Of a DNA stretch of 64,000 nucleotides, positions 43,173 to 54,288 are shown one piece after another; the first letter of the stretch is position 1; the number at the start of each line of letters is the position of its first letter. The stretch is from Rosellinia necatrix (Eukaryota; Ascomycota; Sordariomycetes; Xylariales; Xylariaceae): positions 868,001 to 932,000 of the forward strand of contig JAGYVD010000002.1 in assembly GCA_021209875.1 (NCBI GenBank). Reading direction: 5' to 3'. The translations under genes and the position numbers were made by a program. The notes beneath the pieces were generated by a model that was not told the origin of the DNA, did not search any database, and worked only from the letters and a program-made list of their open reading frames with translations.

Positions 43173-43880
43173 TATCGCTATGTCCGTGGCGGGGCGCGAG
43201 GATCCCAGGGCTAATTTACCTCTCTAACGGACACATACTCGTGTTGCCGAAGACACATGTGCTGGAAGAAATAAAGTCAAGGCAGTGACAGTGTTCAAGT
43301 AGGTAGTTATTTGGTGGGCCGCTGGATGGTGATAATGCCATCTCATAAGTGTTGTATCCGATATGGATGGCTAGACTCGGCTCGGCACATATGCCGGTCT
43401 TGGCATGACTTGGGTGCCTGGCTAGGTTACTTTGTAGGTACTAGTAGGTACTAGTAGGTACCTAAACTACATACCTAGGTCCCTAGCCTACCCACCTATG
43501 TAGCCCAAGCCTGTGCCTACTAACTACCTAGGCAGAGCCCACTTTTGCATAAGCCAGAACAGATATTGAGCACAGCTTTTGACAGTGATAGATAGAACGT
43601 AACCGCTTCTAGTCAAATCGGATTAGCCATAAGACGTAACACATGATAAGAAAACAAACCGACGAAATGACTGGTCAGGTTCGCCTTGCCACACAAAGAG
43701 CACAGCTGTTTTACTCATGGCGGCGGGGGACTCGTCTTTCCACTGCTGTTAGCTATCCAACAAGAGATCGATAGAGCTAACCTTTCACATGGATGGGACT
43801 AACAACCCAAATATTCGTATTCTTTTCTGTATTGTGGTTTAATTGAAACACCTCCTACCAGGGCGGAGACATCTGCAACG
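43173..43880. promoter_or_regulatory. Divergent region, DUF1640 gene / HET gene
   Basis: About 700 bp. It contains a TAGGTA-rich imperfect palindrome at 43409-43509; otherwise nothing specific is seen. Confidence 0.45.
43409..43509. repeat. Imperfect palindrome rich in TAGGTA/TACCTA
   Basis: It begins CTTGGG and ends CCCAAG, with GTAGGTACTAG repeats in the left arm and TACCTA, CCTAGG and CTAGCC in the right arm. Similar TAGGTA clusters recur at about 21030, 27305, 46270 and 57100. It could be a degenerate MITE or a composition-driven motif. Confidence 0.45.
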
Positions 43881-45724
43881 ATGACATTATGTGAAATATG
43901 CCAAGAGGTAAACTTTCCATCGCTTGTTGGCAAACGCCTCCTCTATTGTCGCGAGAGACAACGGAAAGAGAAACAGTGGAAGGAGATGGGACTGGAACCG
44001 GGTGATTACTCCAGCGACTGTGACGAAACTTCACCTCGACACGAACCCCCATTGCGGCCTCAGCAGCACAGTGATATTTTCCACATCAGAGAAAGCGCTA
44101 AGGAAGGATGTGGTGTTTGCGGGGTCGTCCTTCAGGCCTTTGAACGAAATGGCACCAACGAGGAAGACGCGAGGGGTCGGCAGATTCAGGAGGACGATTC
44201 ACCACCAGTTCTAAGCATGATGGAGAACAGCCCCAGGTCTCAAGCATGTCTAGCAGTTACGTCCCATTGGCTGAGAAATTGTTCGGAGAACCATGACTCG
44301 TGCAACCCACTCACCGAAAGCCAGAACAAACCAAAACGGTTGATCGACATCGGCGACGGGAGCAGAGAGCCGTCTCTAATAGACACAGAATCTCTCCCCG
44401 GGGGGGTTAGGTGGTTGTCTCTAAGCTATTGCTGGGGAGAGGAACTTTCGCTGAAGCTTACTCGGGATAATATAGGTATACTTAGAAGCGGTATTGCCAT
44501 GGATAAGCTTGATCCCACGATTCGGGATGCCATTTTTGTCACTAGGGCTCTAGAAATCCCGTATATCTGGGTCGACTCGCTGTGCATCCTTCAAGACCCA
44601 GGAGGAGCGGACTGGAGCGAACAAGCCAACAAAATGAACGAGATATATGGGGGATCGACAGTGACACTTGCTGTTGCTAGTTCGAAAACAGTCACAGAAG
44701 GGTTCCTAAACGATCGCCAACCCCAATATGTTCACATAGCATCATGGGAGACTTCCGACACTGCCGGTTCGTTAGAGGTGTACTTGTCGTCTGAATGGGT
44801 CAAAGAGGAAGATTCTGCTGATGGGCCTTGGAGCAGCCGGGGATGGACAATGCAGGAAGGCTTACTTCCAAATCGACTGCTATACTATACATCTTCTCAA
44901 ATGATCTGGAGATGTTGTGAAGAAGAGAGCTTCGAAAGAGGCGTTCGAAGAAGTGTTCACGGCGTAATGGATAGATGGTCCTGTAACACTCGAGACGACG
45001 ATATATCGTATGGATCCCCATGGTTTTGGGAGCTGGGGATGTTCTGGAAATTTAAAGTCTTTAAGAGCTATTTACCCTATAATCTAGGTGTACCGTCCGC
45101 GGTTGACCCAGAGGTCTTTCGGCCATGGTACGAAATTATCGAGAAATACTCTCCACGACGATTCAAAGACGTCAGTGATCGCCTCGTGGCGTTATCGGGC
45201 CTTGCCAGGGGATTCGGCAGTACGATCCAATGCGACGAGTATGTTGCTGGCCTGTGGAGGCCAGATTTGATCCGAGGGTTGATGTGGCGTACCGAAGGCG
45301 CAGGTCTCGCTCATGGGTTTTCTTTAATGCGGACTGCCAACGCCATATTCCCATCGTGGAGCTGGGCCAGCACCGGGGATTATGAACCCATCACGGTTGA
45401 CAGGAAGACCGACAGCCATTTTTTGCAATACTTCAGATGCTTTACACACTTGACTCGTTAGATCTTCTCGTATTAGAAGCGACAGGTGGGGTTACTAATG
45501 AAGTTTATATATACCAGCGAGTCGGAACATTGACACTACGCCACTTCTGCCCAGAGGATATCACATCGCCGGACACTATCTCTCTATTAGATGAATTCAC
45601 AAGTTCCCTGGCAGCCCGCCTACGCCCGCCATCGGAAAGCCGGCGGAGATATATGACTCATAATGAGTTAGTTAGGGAGATAGAGGGGGATCCCTGGGAT
45701 GTACAGACTGTAACTATCGTTTAG
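43881..45724 (+). CDS. HET-domain protein, C-terminus frame-broken or deleted
   Basis: A single long exon from 43881 runs to a stop at 45461 (526 aa). The N-terminus is Cys-rich (MTLCEICQEVNF and EGCGVCGVVL). The HET domain is complete: RWLSLSYCWGEE, AIFVTRALEIPYIWVDSLCILQD, MNEIYGGSTVTLAVA and SSRGWTMQEGLLPNRLLYYTSSQMIWRC. After PSWSWASTGDYEPI the expected C-terminal segment is short; its last part, LDLLVLEATGG...IYQRVGTL, is read in another frame at 45437-45724. Joining 45390-region ACG to ATG at 45437 through a GTTGAC...TTCAG splice would keep frame but the donor is poor, so a small deletion is as likely. HET proteins trigger heterokaryon incompatibility cell death. Confidence 0.88.
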
Positions 45725-48097
45725 TTGTAGGTATGGTAGTCTAAAAGGAGACAATCTCTATGGGACTTGGCCATCACGATTGAGGTGTGCTTACTTATAA
45801 CTAATCATGTTATAGCAAGGCTGTTCGGGCCAAAGTTGCTTTCTTTCCCGGTCCTTGCGGATGCATGTGCTTTGCCCGTGTGCCTTCAGTATAAGGTAAG
45901 GGATCCAATACACCCTGCTTACAAGGTAGCCATCCTGTTTGGTGGGTTTATATGCGGAATGCTCGAGCACCACAAGTACATGCGTGCCAGGTATCACACC
46001 TAGGATATGACGTAGGGGCAGATAATACAAGAAGGGAGGCGAAACGGGTATTGGTGTGAGTACACACGTGTTTATTGTTTCTGTAGACCATTCCGCTGGA
46101 ACAGAACAGCGGTCACTATTTTGGGGTATACCATAGGGCAGTACATAAATCGTGCATAATGGATGGGCAAAAGTGGCAACAGCGCTAATATCGATTCCGA
46201 GTTAGCGCCAAGTTATCAATGCGTTAAAAGTGGTCCAAGTAACCTCTAACCTACACTAGATAGATAGTAACGAGGTACTTAGGCACAGTAGTTAGGTACC
46301 GCTAGTTAGTAGTTACCGAGGCTTCGGTGCATATTGGCTGTTCTTGCCCAGTCTTGGCTCGCCCTGTCCTCAGCTCCCTGATCGGATGGCAACCGTTTTA
46401 AGGGTAAACAAACAATATTCAAGCATCTTTCTCCCGAATTCTCAGAGAAAGCCTTCTGCTATTGGGCAAGAATGAGGTCGTAAGATATTTTGACAAGATT
46501 TGCCGACGTAAGATATGAGCGACATAATTGGCTTGACAACCGAGAATGACGACAAGTCTTACCCCAATCGGTGGCTTTGCTTCTGGTGTCTGATTGCCCC
46601 TAGTAGTTGGGAGGATAGACAGATATTCTTATTTTCAACGGTATTGTACCTTAATAGTCGATCACTAAAAAATAAATAAAAAATACCATGGCTTATCATG
46701 ATTTTAAGTGATATATAGAATCCATACAAAATCTGGAGGGTGTGGTAGCTTGTCCAGTGTTAGCTTCAGTAAAAGCGGCGTGGCTTGGGTTAACTAGCAT
46801 CTTATTAGGGAAACATACATGGTAGCAATCCCAGCGTTATCTATGGAAACTAACAACGGGTCAATTGACTGGTGTATAATAGATACCGAAAGGCCACCCA
46901 AGAGTGAAAAACTGATCAGGGCGTCCTAGAGCGGCCCTCCCTAGAAGCCCCTTGCGTCGCTTGACCGACGAAATTCAGAACCCATATATAAACTATATCT
47001 TGATGTAAATAGTTTAGTTTTCCAATCGCTATAAGTGCTTTGAATTTCTAACCCAATTGCTTGTCACAAACACAGGGCCCGGGCAGCGATAATATTTATA
47101 AACTTCAAAAGGAAAATGAATAAAGTACTATTCAATGAAGATATCGGCGGTAGCTATCTACAAGACAGCGAGCAGGCGAAACCCGACTGCTCCGGGATGA
47201 ATGGTTTCCCACAAAATGCCGTACCGAGAGCTGTAGTTACTTACAGAGGTTGAGGAAATCGTTCGGCGTTCAGGCCGACGGTCCTTCAAAGCTCAGGCGT
47301 AAAGCGGCGTGGCTTAGACAGGCTGGCATCCGGTCAGGGAACACTGTGGTAAAACTAAAGGCTATCCATCGGGCTGTTGTTTTTTTGTTGTTATTGTTGG
47401 CGTCGTATTCTGGTAACAGCTGCCAATTTGTCTTTAGTGAAGCGGCAAAACACGAGCCAGCTCTAGCTCTGCCAACCCAAAATGAGGCGACTGGCCAGTG
47501 ACAGCGGGATGGTGAAGGGGAAACGAAGCACGCTAGTGCCCGGTCCCACCCGTCGTCCCACCCGTCGTCCCCGCAACGTGATGGGACCCCTGGGAGGAAA
47601 ACAACCTGCCAATTATGCACATGGTTGCTTGGGTGCCCCATCTAAATTCTGCAGTGCCATGTCACCACTGGTTCTCCACCGCCAGAGCGTGCCTACCCGC
47701 CTAAGCTGGGAGCGGTCCATGTTGCTTTCGACTTCTTCCAGTAAGTAGCTCAAACCACCTGCTGTGGATATTTCCTACCTATTTTTTCTGTTGTGCTTTC
47801 GACACGGTCTCATGCCGGTTTTGTGAGACTGTTCGCCCTGCCAACCCGGACTCCTCCCCCTCGCCGTTCCGCATTCCACCCCGCGCTTACAGCAAGGCAA
47901 GCAAGCAAGCAACCTCGATCAATTCCTCCAGCGCCGCCGATATACACCGCCCGACCACCAATCGTGTCCGAGACGAGACATCCGCATTCCAACCGTACCC
48001 AGCGCTCTGGCAACGCCAATCCTCATTCCCGTCCTTCGGTAGTCCCAATCGTTCGACTGCGCAATCAATCCACCTCGGACGATATCCCACCGCCATT
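45725..48097. other. Gene-poor stretch, about 2.4 kb
   Basis: No gene is supported. TAGGTA-type clusters lie at 46250-46320. Two diverged copies of a roughly 60-bp sequence beginning AAAGCGGCGTGGCTT lie at about 46770-46835 and 47298-47355. A 121-codon frame at 47793-48158 overlaps the next gene's leader and start codon in another frame and looks non-coding. The pyrimidine-rich part after 47840 is the b561 gene leader. Confidence 0.45.
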
Positions 48098-50678
48098 ATG
48101 GCGCCCGCCGAGGGGCTGTCGGCCCCCGGGTCGGCCAGCTATGATTCGGACACCATGACGGTCGGCGACGGAACATGGGACTTTACGAAGAACACTTTCC
48201 TGCTGCCCAACTTGGTCGGTCTCAATTTCGAGACCATGCGGTATAATGGTAAGTCAGATGCCGCACGGCCCCCCGGCTCGCCGTTGTAAGTGAGTCTAAC
48301 TCTGGGTAGGCATGGGCAATCGGTTCGCAACAGTGACCCAGTACCACAGCCTGGTCACCGGCCATGGGGTCCTGGCCGCTATTACATTCCTGTTCCTTGT
48401 CCCAATAGCCGTCATGTACGCAAGGTTTCATCCGGACCGCAGAAAAGGCCGCCGCATACATGCATACATGCAGGTTTTTTCCGTCGGCCTATCTACCGTC
48501 GTCTTCGTTCTTGGATTCTTCGCCGTGGGTCCGTCGCGTAGCCTGACAAACCCTCACCATGGAATTGGCGTGGCCATCTACGTCTTGGTCCTTACCCAGG
48601 CAATTGGTGGCAGCACAATCAGGAAGATCTTCAAGAAGTCTGTGAGACTCATGATCCATCGTTGGTTCGGAGGACTGGTCGGCATCCTAGGGATTGTGCA
48701 GATTCCTCTCGGCCTGACCCTCTATGGCTCACCAAAGTTCACTTTTATTCTATATGCCTTATGGGTGGGATTTCTTGTTTTTTTGTACTTCATCCTAAGC
48801 TGGCGGCATGAAAACGACTGGGATGATAATATGACCCTGTATGGAGGCCGGTCGTACGGAGGCCGGTCGGAATCTGGCGTCACTCATTCCGATCTCAAAT
48901 CCAGGCGGGGATTTGGGTGGCTCGGTACCCTAGCCGCAGGGGCGGGCGCTTTAGTGCTTCTCCGCGGACGAAAACGCGGCACCGAAAGAAGTCGAAGCCG
49001 GAGCCACAGCCAGTCGCCGTCGCGAAGCGGGAGAACGCCCGAGGTGATCCCTTCAAGAAGAGCCTCCACAAGTTACTACATGGGGAACGAGAAGGACTCT
49101 GAAAGAACGGATCACCAAGGAGGTGGTTTTATGAGCAAGCTGCTCACAGTAGGAGGCATCGTAGGAGCAGGGGCGTTGTTCAAAAAGATGGTAGGCCGAA
49201 AGCGTGAGCCGGAATGGGACGAGGAATACTCTGCGGTCGCTACGGATACACCAAACAGGCATAGCACTCGTGCGCGACCTGTGAAAAAGCGTCACGATGA
49301 CTACACAGAGTCAGAGTTTACTGAGGATAGGACCGAGCTTGGACCGCGTCCCCGAACCCCGCTGTTACCAGGAGCCAACACCGAGACAGTGTTGAGTGCT
49401 GCGGGGGCCCGGCCATCGACGCCACGCGCATCGCATGCTCGGCCAGCACCATCTGGGGTTGACAGCTATATGTATTCGGATTATTCGTCTTATGTGAGCC
49501 CCTCCAGACGCGCACGGGAAGAAGAGCACCACCATCACCATGCCGAACCAAGCAAAGGCTTCCTCGCCGCCTTAGGAGTAGGCTGGTTTACGAAGAAGCT
49601 GAAGGAGCGCCGAGACAAAAAAGTCGAGGACGACAGAATGCGGCTGGAAGAAGACCGCCGAGATGGGCGACATGGGTCGAGATTTACAGGAGACGGTTAT
49701 GGATCACCGTCCCGACCCTCACGGCGGCCGCCACCTATGGGCGCACCCACCACTACCATCATGTCAGACGATACAGAATCATCCTACATTGAGGCACGAC
49801 CGCTTGGCACCTCCCTCGGTGGCCCGCCTATGCCGCCACTGGCGGCGGGAACTGTGTCGCCTGGTGGCGGCCCAGCTCCCCGGCGGCGGTCCAGATCAGC
49901 ATCCAGGCCCAGGCACGATGTTGACACCGCCTCCATGCCATCAATGCCGGCAGACCCCCAGGGTATATTGCATTCCTTGCATCAAGGGTCTGAGAACGAG
50001 TCATACATGTCCGGAGGACCTGCACGTCGAAGCCGGTCCGAGCGCCGTCGTAGGGATGCTGAGCAGGCAGCTGCCGCGGCCGCCAGTAGTGCTGCCGGTT
50101 TAGCAGCGGAGGAGGAGAGGTCACGAGATGCTGGCCGAGCGGGTCGCCCAACCAGTGTCGTTAAAGTGCAATATAGTGATGGGGATAGGAATGTGACATT
50201 ACGACGGCTCACAGAGGAGGAAGCACGCCGCGAAAAGCGACGAGGTAGATCGGTCTCGGTCGGCAGTCTGTCAGGAAGCGAGGCCCCGGGCCGAAGTCGC
50301 CGCCGATACAGGAGGGACGGAAGCACACAGAGGACGGAGGACGAAGCCGAAGCGGAGCGTCTTGTACCTGAGCCTCTAGCGCCACCAACGCCTGCATTTG
50401 CTGGCAGGCAACGAGGAGGCAAAGGCAAGGACTCTGCTTATTACTCAGGCCAGGCTGGCCCGTCAGGCGAACCACCGGCGGGCGCACCGACTGTCTCTAG
50501 TATAGGCAGTCCCGAGAGCCATGGAACCTGGAGTGCTTTGAGTCCATCCCCTAGTGGGCCGGTCACGCAACGGGCTCCCGGCTCGGTAGCGGCATCGGCA
50601 GCTGAGCGAAGGCAAAGAAGGCGATTAGAGAGAAACCGGGACACGAAACCCCGGTCCGGGACAGTTGAGTTTAGCTGA
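48098..50678 (+). CDS. Cytochrome b561-like membrane protein with long disordered tail
   Basis: Two exons, 48098-48248 and 48310-50678 (GTAAGT...GGGTAG), giving 839 aa. Five membrane segments lie between about residues 65 and 215: LVTGHGVLAAITFLFLVPIAV, MQVFSVGLSTVVFVLGFFAV, HHGIGVAIYVLVLTQAIGG, FGGLVGILGIVQIPLGLTL and FILYALWVGFLVFLYFIL. Conserved His residues (TGHG, RIHAYMQ, NPHHGIG, MIHRWFGG) match heme-binding positions of b561/ferric reductase transmembrane domains. No DOMON domain is present. The remaining 600 residues are Arg/Ser/Pro-rich and charged, with a hydrophobic Gly stretch (FMSKLLTVGGIVGAGALFKKM). It probably moves electrons across a membrane; the tail role is unknown. Confidence 0.87.
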
Positions 50679-51596
50679 TCCGTACTCCCACGAGAATCGG
50701 ATAAGACCTAAGATGCGGTGTTACGGCGTTTTTTTCTTTTTTTCTTTTTTTTGTCCATGGTGGTCAGTCGTCGTGTTCTTTTGAGAGTCTAGCACATCAA
50801 ACATACCCAGTTTCAGCCCCTAGATGGCAATACGATGGAGGGAACGACCTGAGTTGGAATTCATGAGCGTCAATCGGACGACTTACGGTAGAACAGAACC
50901 ACAAAAATCTTGTAAATGATGGGATTTTGGGTGTTCCTTGTACGAACTATAACGAGATATTAATCATGAATTGAATATACTGATCAAGATGCATGCCTGA
51001 ACGTCCCTCCGGAATAGATGTCAGCGACTTCAGTGGATACTTGTATAGCATGACGACATAAGGCATGAGCCGCTGAAGTCATGATATCCCGACCTACGCA
51101 AATATTTAATTGAGCGCATGCCTGCCAACCGAAGGGTGGTTCAGGTAGGCCATTACCTCTTGATGTGCACAGCACATTACCAAATGCGGCAGGCGGATCA
51201 GCACCGAGCCGTTGTTATCGATAAGCTTAAGTACCTTGGAACCGCGGGTCACAGCCAAGACACGTCGGGAGTTGAACATTCCACTCAAGAAACGTGAACA
51301 AACCCATAGGTCCTTTGCCGTCGAATAACCTGACCCAAAAGTCCGCAGTCGCTCAATTTTTCGTACATACCTAAATCTTAACAATAAACCCCGGGACGCG
51401 ATCAACCAACCAACGATCAATCGACCGCCGACGAATTCTCCTCTACAGCACGACCCGCACGTAAGAGACAGGCGCAGCGCGCCTATTTCAACTGGACCTC
51501 GCAGTACCAAAAAAAAAAAAATCACTAGATTCCCGCAACTGAGATTCCAGGAGGGAAAAAAAGGGGGTGGGGTAGAGAAAGAAAAGAAACGCGACG
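50679..51596. other. Intergenic, b561 to NNF1
   Basis: About 900 bp. T-rich 3' flank at 50729-50755. The NNF1 leader is near 51480-51596 and has A13 and A7 runs. No gene seen. Confidence 0.5.
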
Positions 51597-53111
51597 ATGG
51601 CGCCAGAGCCGCAGGCAACGACGTCGAACCGCGACGCGGGAGCGCAATCACAGGGCGACGGCGGGCAAGCAGCGGCTACAGCGACAGCTACAGCGACGGC
51701 GGCAACCGAACAACAACGACAGCAATCACAATCAGAAGCAATGGAAGGAGTAGTAGTAGAACGAGAACGAGAACAAGAAGAAGAGGCGGAAGAGGCGGTG
51801 CCGGGGTCGTCGCCCCTGCCGGCGCGGCACACGGCGCTGACGCCGGGCCCGCGCGCGTCGCGGTTCCAGACGACGCTCGACGCGGCCCTCGCCCACACGC
51901 TGGCCAAGGTCAGCTGGGACAACTTCGCCGCCTGCTACCCGCACGTCGCGGCGCACGCGCCCGCCACGCTGCGTGCCGTGCAGACGCAGATGGTCGATCG
52001 CCTGCGGTCGCTGTGTAAGGTGCGTCTTTTTTTTTTTTTTATTCACCGTTCCCCTTTTTTTTTTCCCCCCCAACCCCCTTCTTTGCTTTATTTCTACCTC
52101 TGCGGTTCGTAGTCCGGGTTCGAAAGAATTGGGGGTGTTTTATACTAGGGGAGTTGGAGTAAGGGGGAGGAGGGGAGGGGGGGAGGGTTGTTATATCCGT
52201 TTAAAGAGGCATTGTATAAATCAAGGAGGCCTGGTTTATCGCTAATACGGGTTGTGCGTTTGCGCTCCGGTTCCCTTTGCAGAAAGAGTTCGAATCCGTG
52301 CAACAGTCGCGCAACGTCGTCGCCAAGCTCAACGAGCTCGAGATGCTGGTCGGCGAGGCCGACCGCAGGCGGAGGGAAGCCGGTGGTGGTGGAGGTGGTG
52401 GTGGAGGGGATGATACACCCCCAATACCGTACGTCATTCCTTTTTTTTTTTCCTGGCTTTACCCTTGCCCACTCCCCACATTATTTGCGATTGATCGGGA
52501 ACCCGGCCGAACAGGCCCGGTTATAAGTTGTAACTGGCCTCTGTTCTAGCACGTACGACCATAGGATGTAGAGAACGCGGGGTCCCGTCCGCTCCCCCAT
52601 AGCTAAGCTACATACCGCCGGATTAGTAGTTGGGTCGGTGACGACCAGCGAATCCCTGGTGTTGTACGTTTTTGCCTTTTTTTGCCATTTCTCTTATACC
52701 ACTTTTTCAATGTTCTTTCTTGACTTCGATTATTATCTATATACTATCCGCCCCCTTTCTCTTTTCGAATCCATTCATGCATCCCCTATACTAACTCTTT
52801 GTCCCCCATTCCCCCCCTCCCCCCAAAAAAGACCTCACCTGCTCCCCCCGGAGGAGGTCCTAGACGCCCATCTCGCGCCTCACCTGGCGCAGCAGCAGTC
52901 CCAGCTCAACGCCAAGCTGCAGACGACGCAGGCGCACAACGCGCGGCTGTTCGAGGACGTCACGCGCCAGCGCGCCGAGATCGAGTCCCTCGTCGCCCTG
53001 CTGCAGGCCGTCGTCGAGGACATCGACGGCACGAACCGGATGCTGGACGGCGTCGTCGACGACGTCGCCCGCGAGACCCGCGCCATCGAGGTCGAGATGG
53101 CCGAGTCGTGA
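51597..53111 (+). CDS. NNF1: Kinetochore protein Nnf1 (Mis12/MIND complex)
   Basis: Three exons: 51597-52019, 52283-52428, 52832-53111, giving 282 aa. The introns are long for this window (263 and 403 bp) and very T/C-rich. After a disordered Gln/Ala/Glu N-terminus, the Nnf1 domain begins TPGPRASRFQTTLDAALAHTL, continues KVSWDNFAACYPHVA, crosses the splice site at LRSLCK/KEFESVQQSRNVVAKLNELE, and ends in a coiled coil (QQSQLNAKLQTTQAHNARLF, EIESLVALLQAVVEDI). Nnf1 pairs with Mis12/Mtw1 in the MIND complex that links centromeric chromatin to the Ndc80 complex. A Gly run precedes the second donor site. Confidence 0.93.
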
Positions 53112-54288
53112 ACCAAAAATCCCAACTCTCTTTTCTTCTTCCCCTTCCCCACCCCCTTGTTCCTTTAGGCAGTGGAGAATTTTTTTTTTTTTTCGAGAAC
53201 TCCAGGGGACCCCGGGGACATCTCTGCTCCCCCCTTCCACTTCCCTGCAATAGACGGCGGTTCCGTCGAACTTTCTTGTCTATCCGGCCTCCTTAAAAAC
53301 GACTCTGACACCTGCGCGGACGAGGAGGGGGGGTTGGGGGGTGAGGGATGCATGGCAAAAAAAGAAAAAGGAAAAGAAAAACTCTCTCTATCTCCTTTGA
53401 CTGGTAGGGATACCGCCGCCATTGACAGACACGATGGGGCAGGCAGCAAAAATTATTCCCGCACGTGGACGTTTGTCGTGCGTCGGTGCCGTCAGGCGGT
53501 TAGAGTTTAATACGGACCTAGCCTAGGAAGTCTAGATACCTCGACTATATAGGCATATATAGTGGAATCAACCGTGCAGCACTCAGGGCAGCTAGTCTTC
53601 ATTGCCAGGCCAAGGATAATAAAAACGCGTTGGCCGATAGATAGGACGATTTTCCTCACTTGGGCGTGGTACGCTACATGACTGAATACCTGGTAGCTTG
53701 ATTTCTGTATTGTCAGATGTAGAGAACAATTGAGGGAATCCTTCAAGGTTACTATCATGCCAACGTATACTATAGTTATGCATAAATAAATAAATAAATA
53801 AAGGGGAGGCTGGGGGGCCTTCTTGACGCGCATATAATGAGGACGATATTTTCGTAATCATCAGTTCTTATAGCATTACACTAAAACATACGCGTTATGA
53901 TGCCGTGGATGTTGTACAATTGTACACACTCCAATTTTAGAGTCCTCGTCGCCCGCTTGACTCCTCCCATGCATATGAACGAACCTTGAGCTTTTCCGGC
54001 CATAGAAATGTATACACTTTCCAGCCACCACCACGCCATTAGCTAGTCTAAGCACATGCCGTCCACGTGCCTTTACCATGCCGAATATAGATGAGAAGGG
54101 CTTGGGATCATGTCACCTAAGCCCTCCAAAGAATACCCAGCCCCTGATCCACACCCAAAACGAACCCTATTGCTATTCCATAGCATCCATGGAGATTAAT
54201 TCCATCACTCACGTGGCCCATGGTTTTCGTCATTACATCCCATAAGCCTTAACTGGAGAAACACCTTTTTAAGTGAGTAATGCGTTAC
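53112..54288. other. Intergenic, NNF1 to NTF2/RRM gene
   Basis: About 1.2 kb between convergent genes. Contains an A-rich segment at 53356-53380 and an AAAT tetranucleotide repeat at 53783-53801. No gene seen. Confidence 0.5.

Noticed and set aside
47793..48158. 121-codon plus-strand open frame before the b561 gene
   Set aside because: It is Pro/Arg/Ser-rich, overlaps the b561 start in another frame and lies in the pyrimidine-rich leader.
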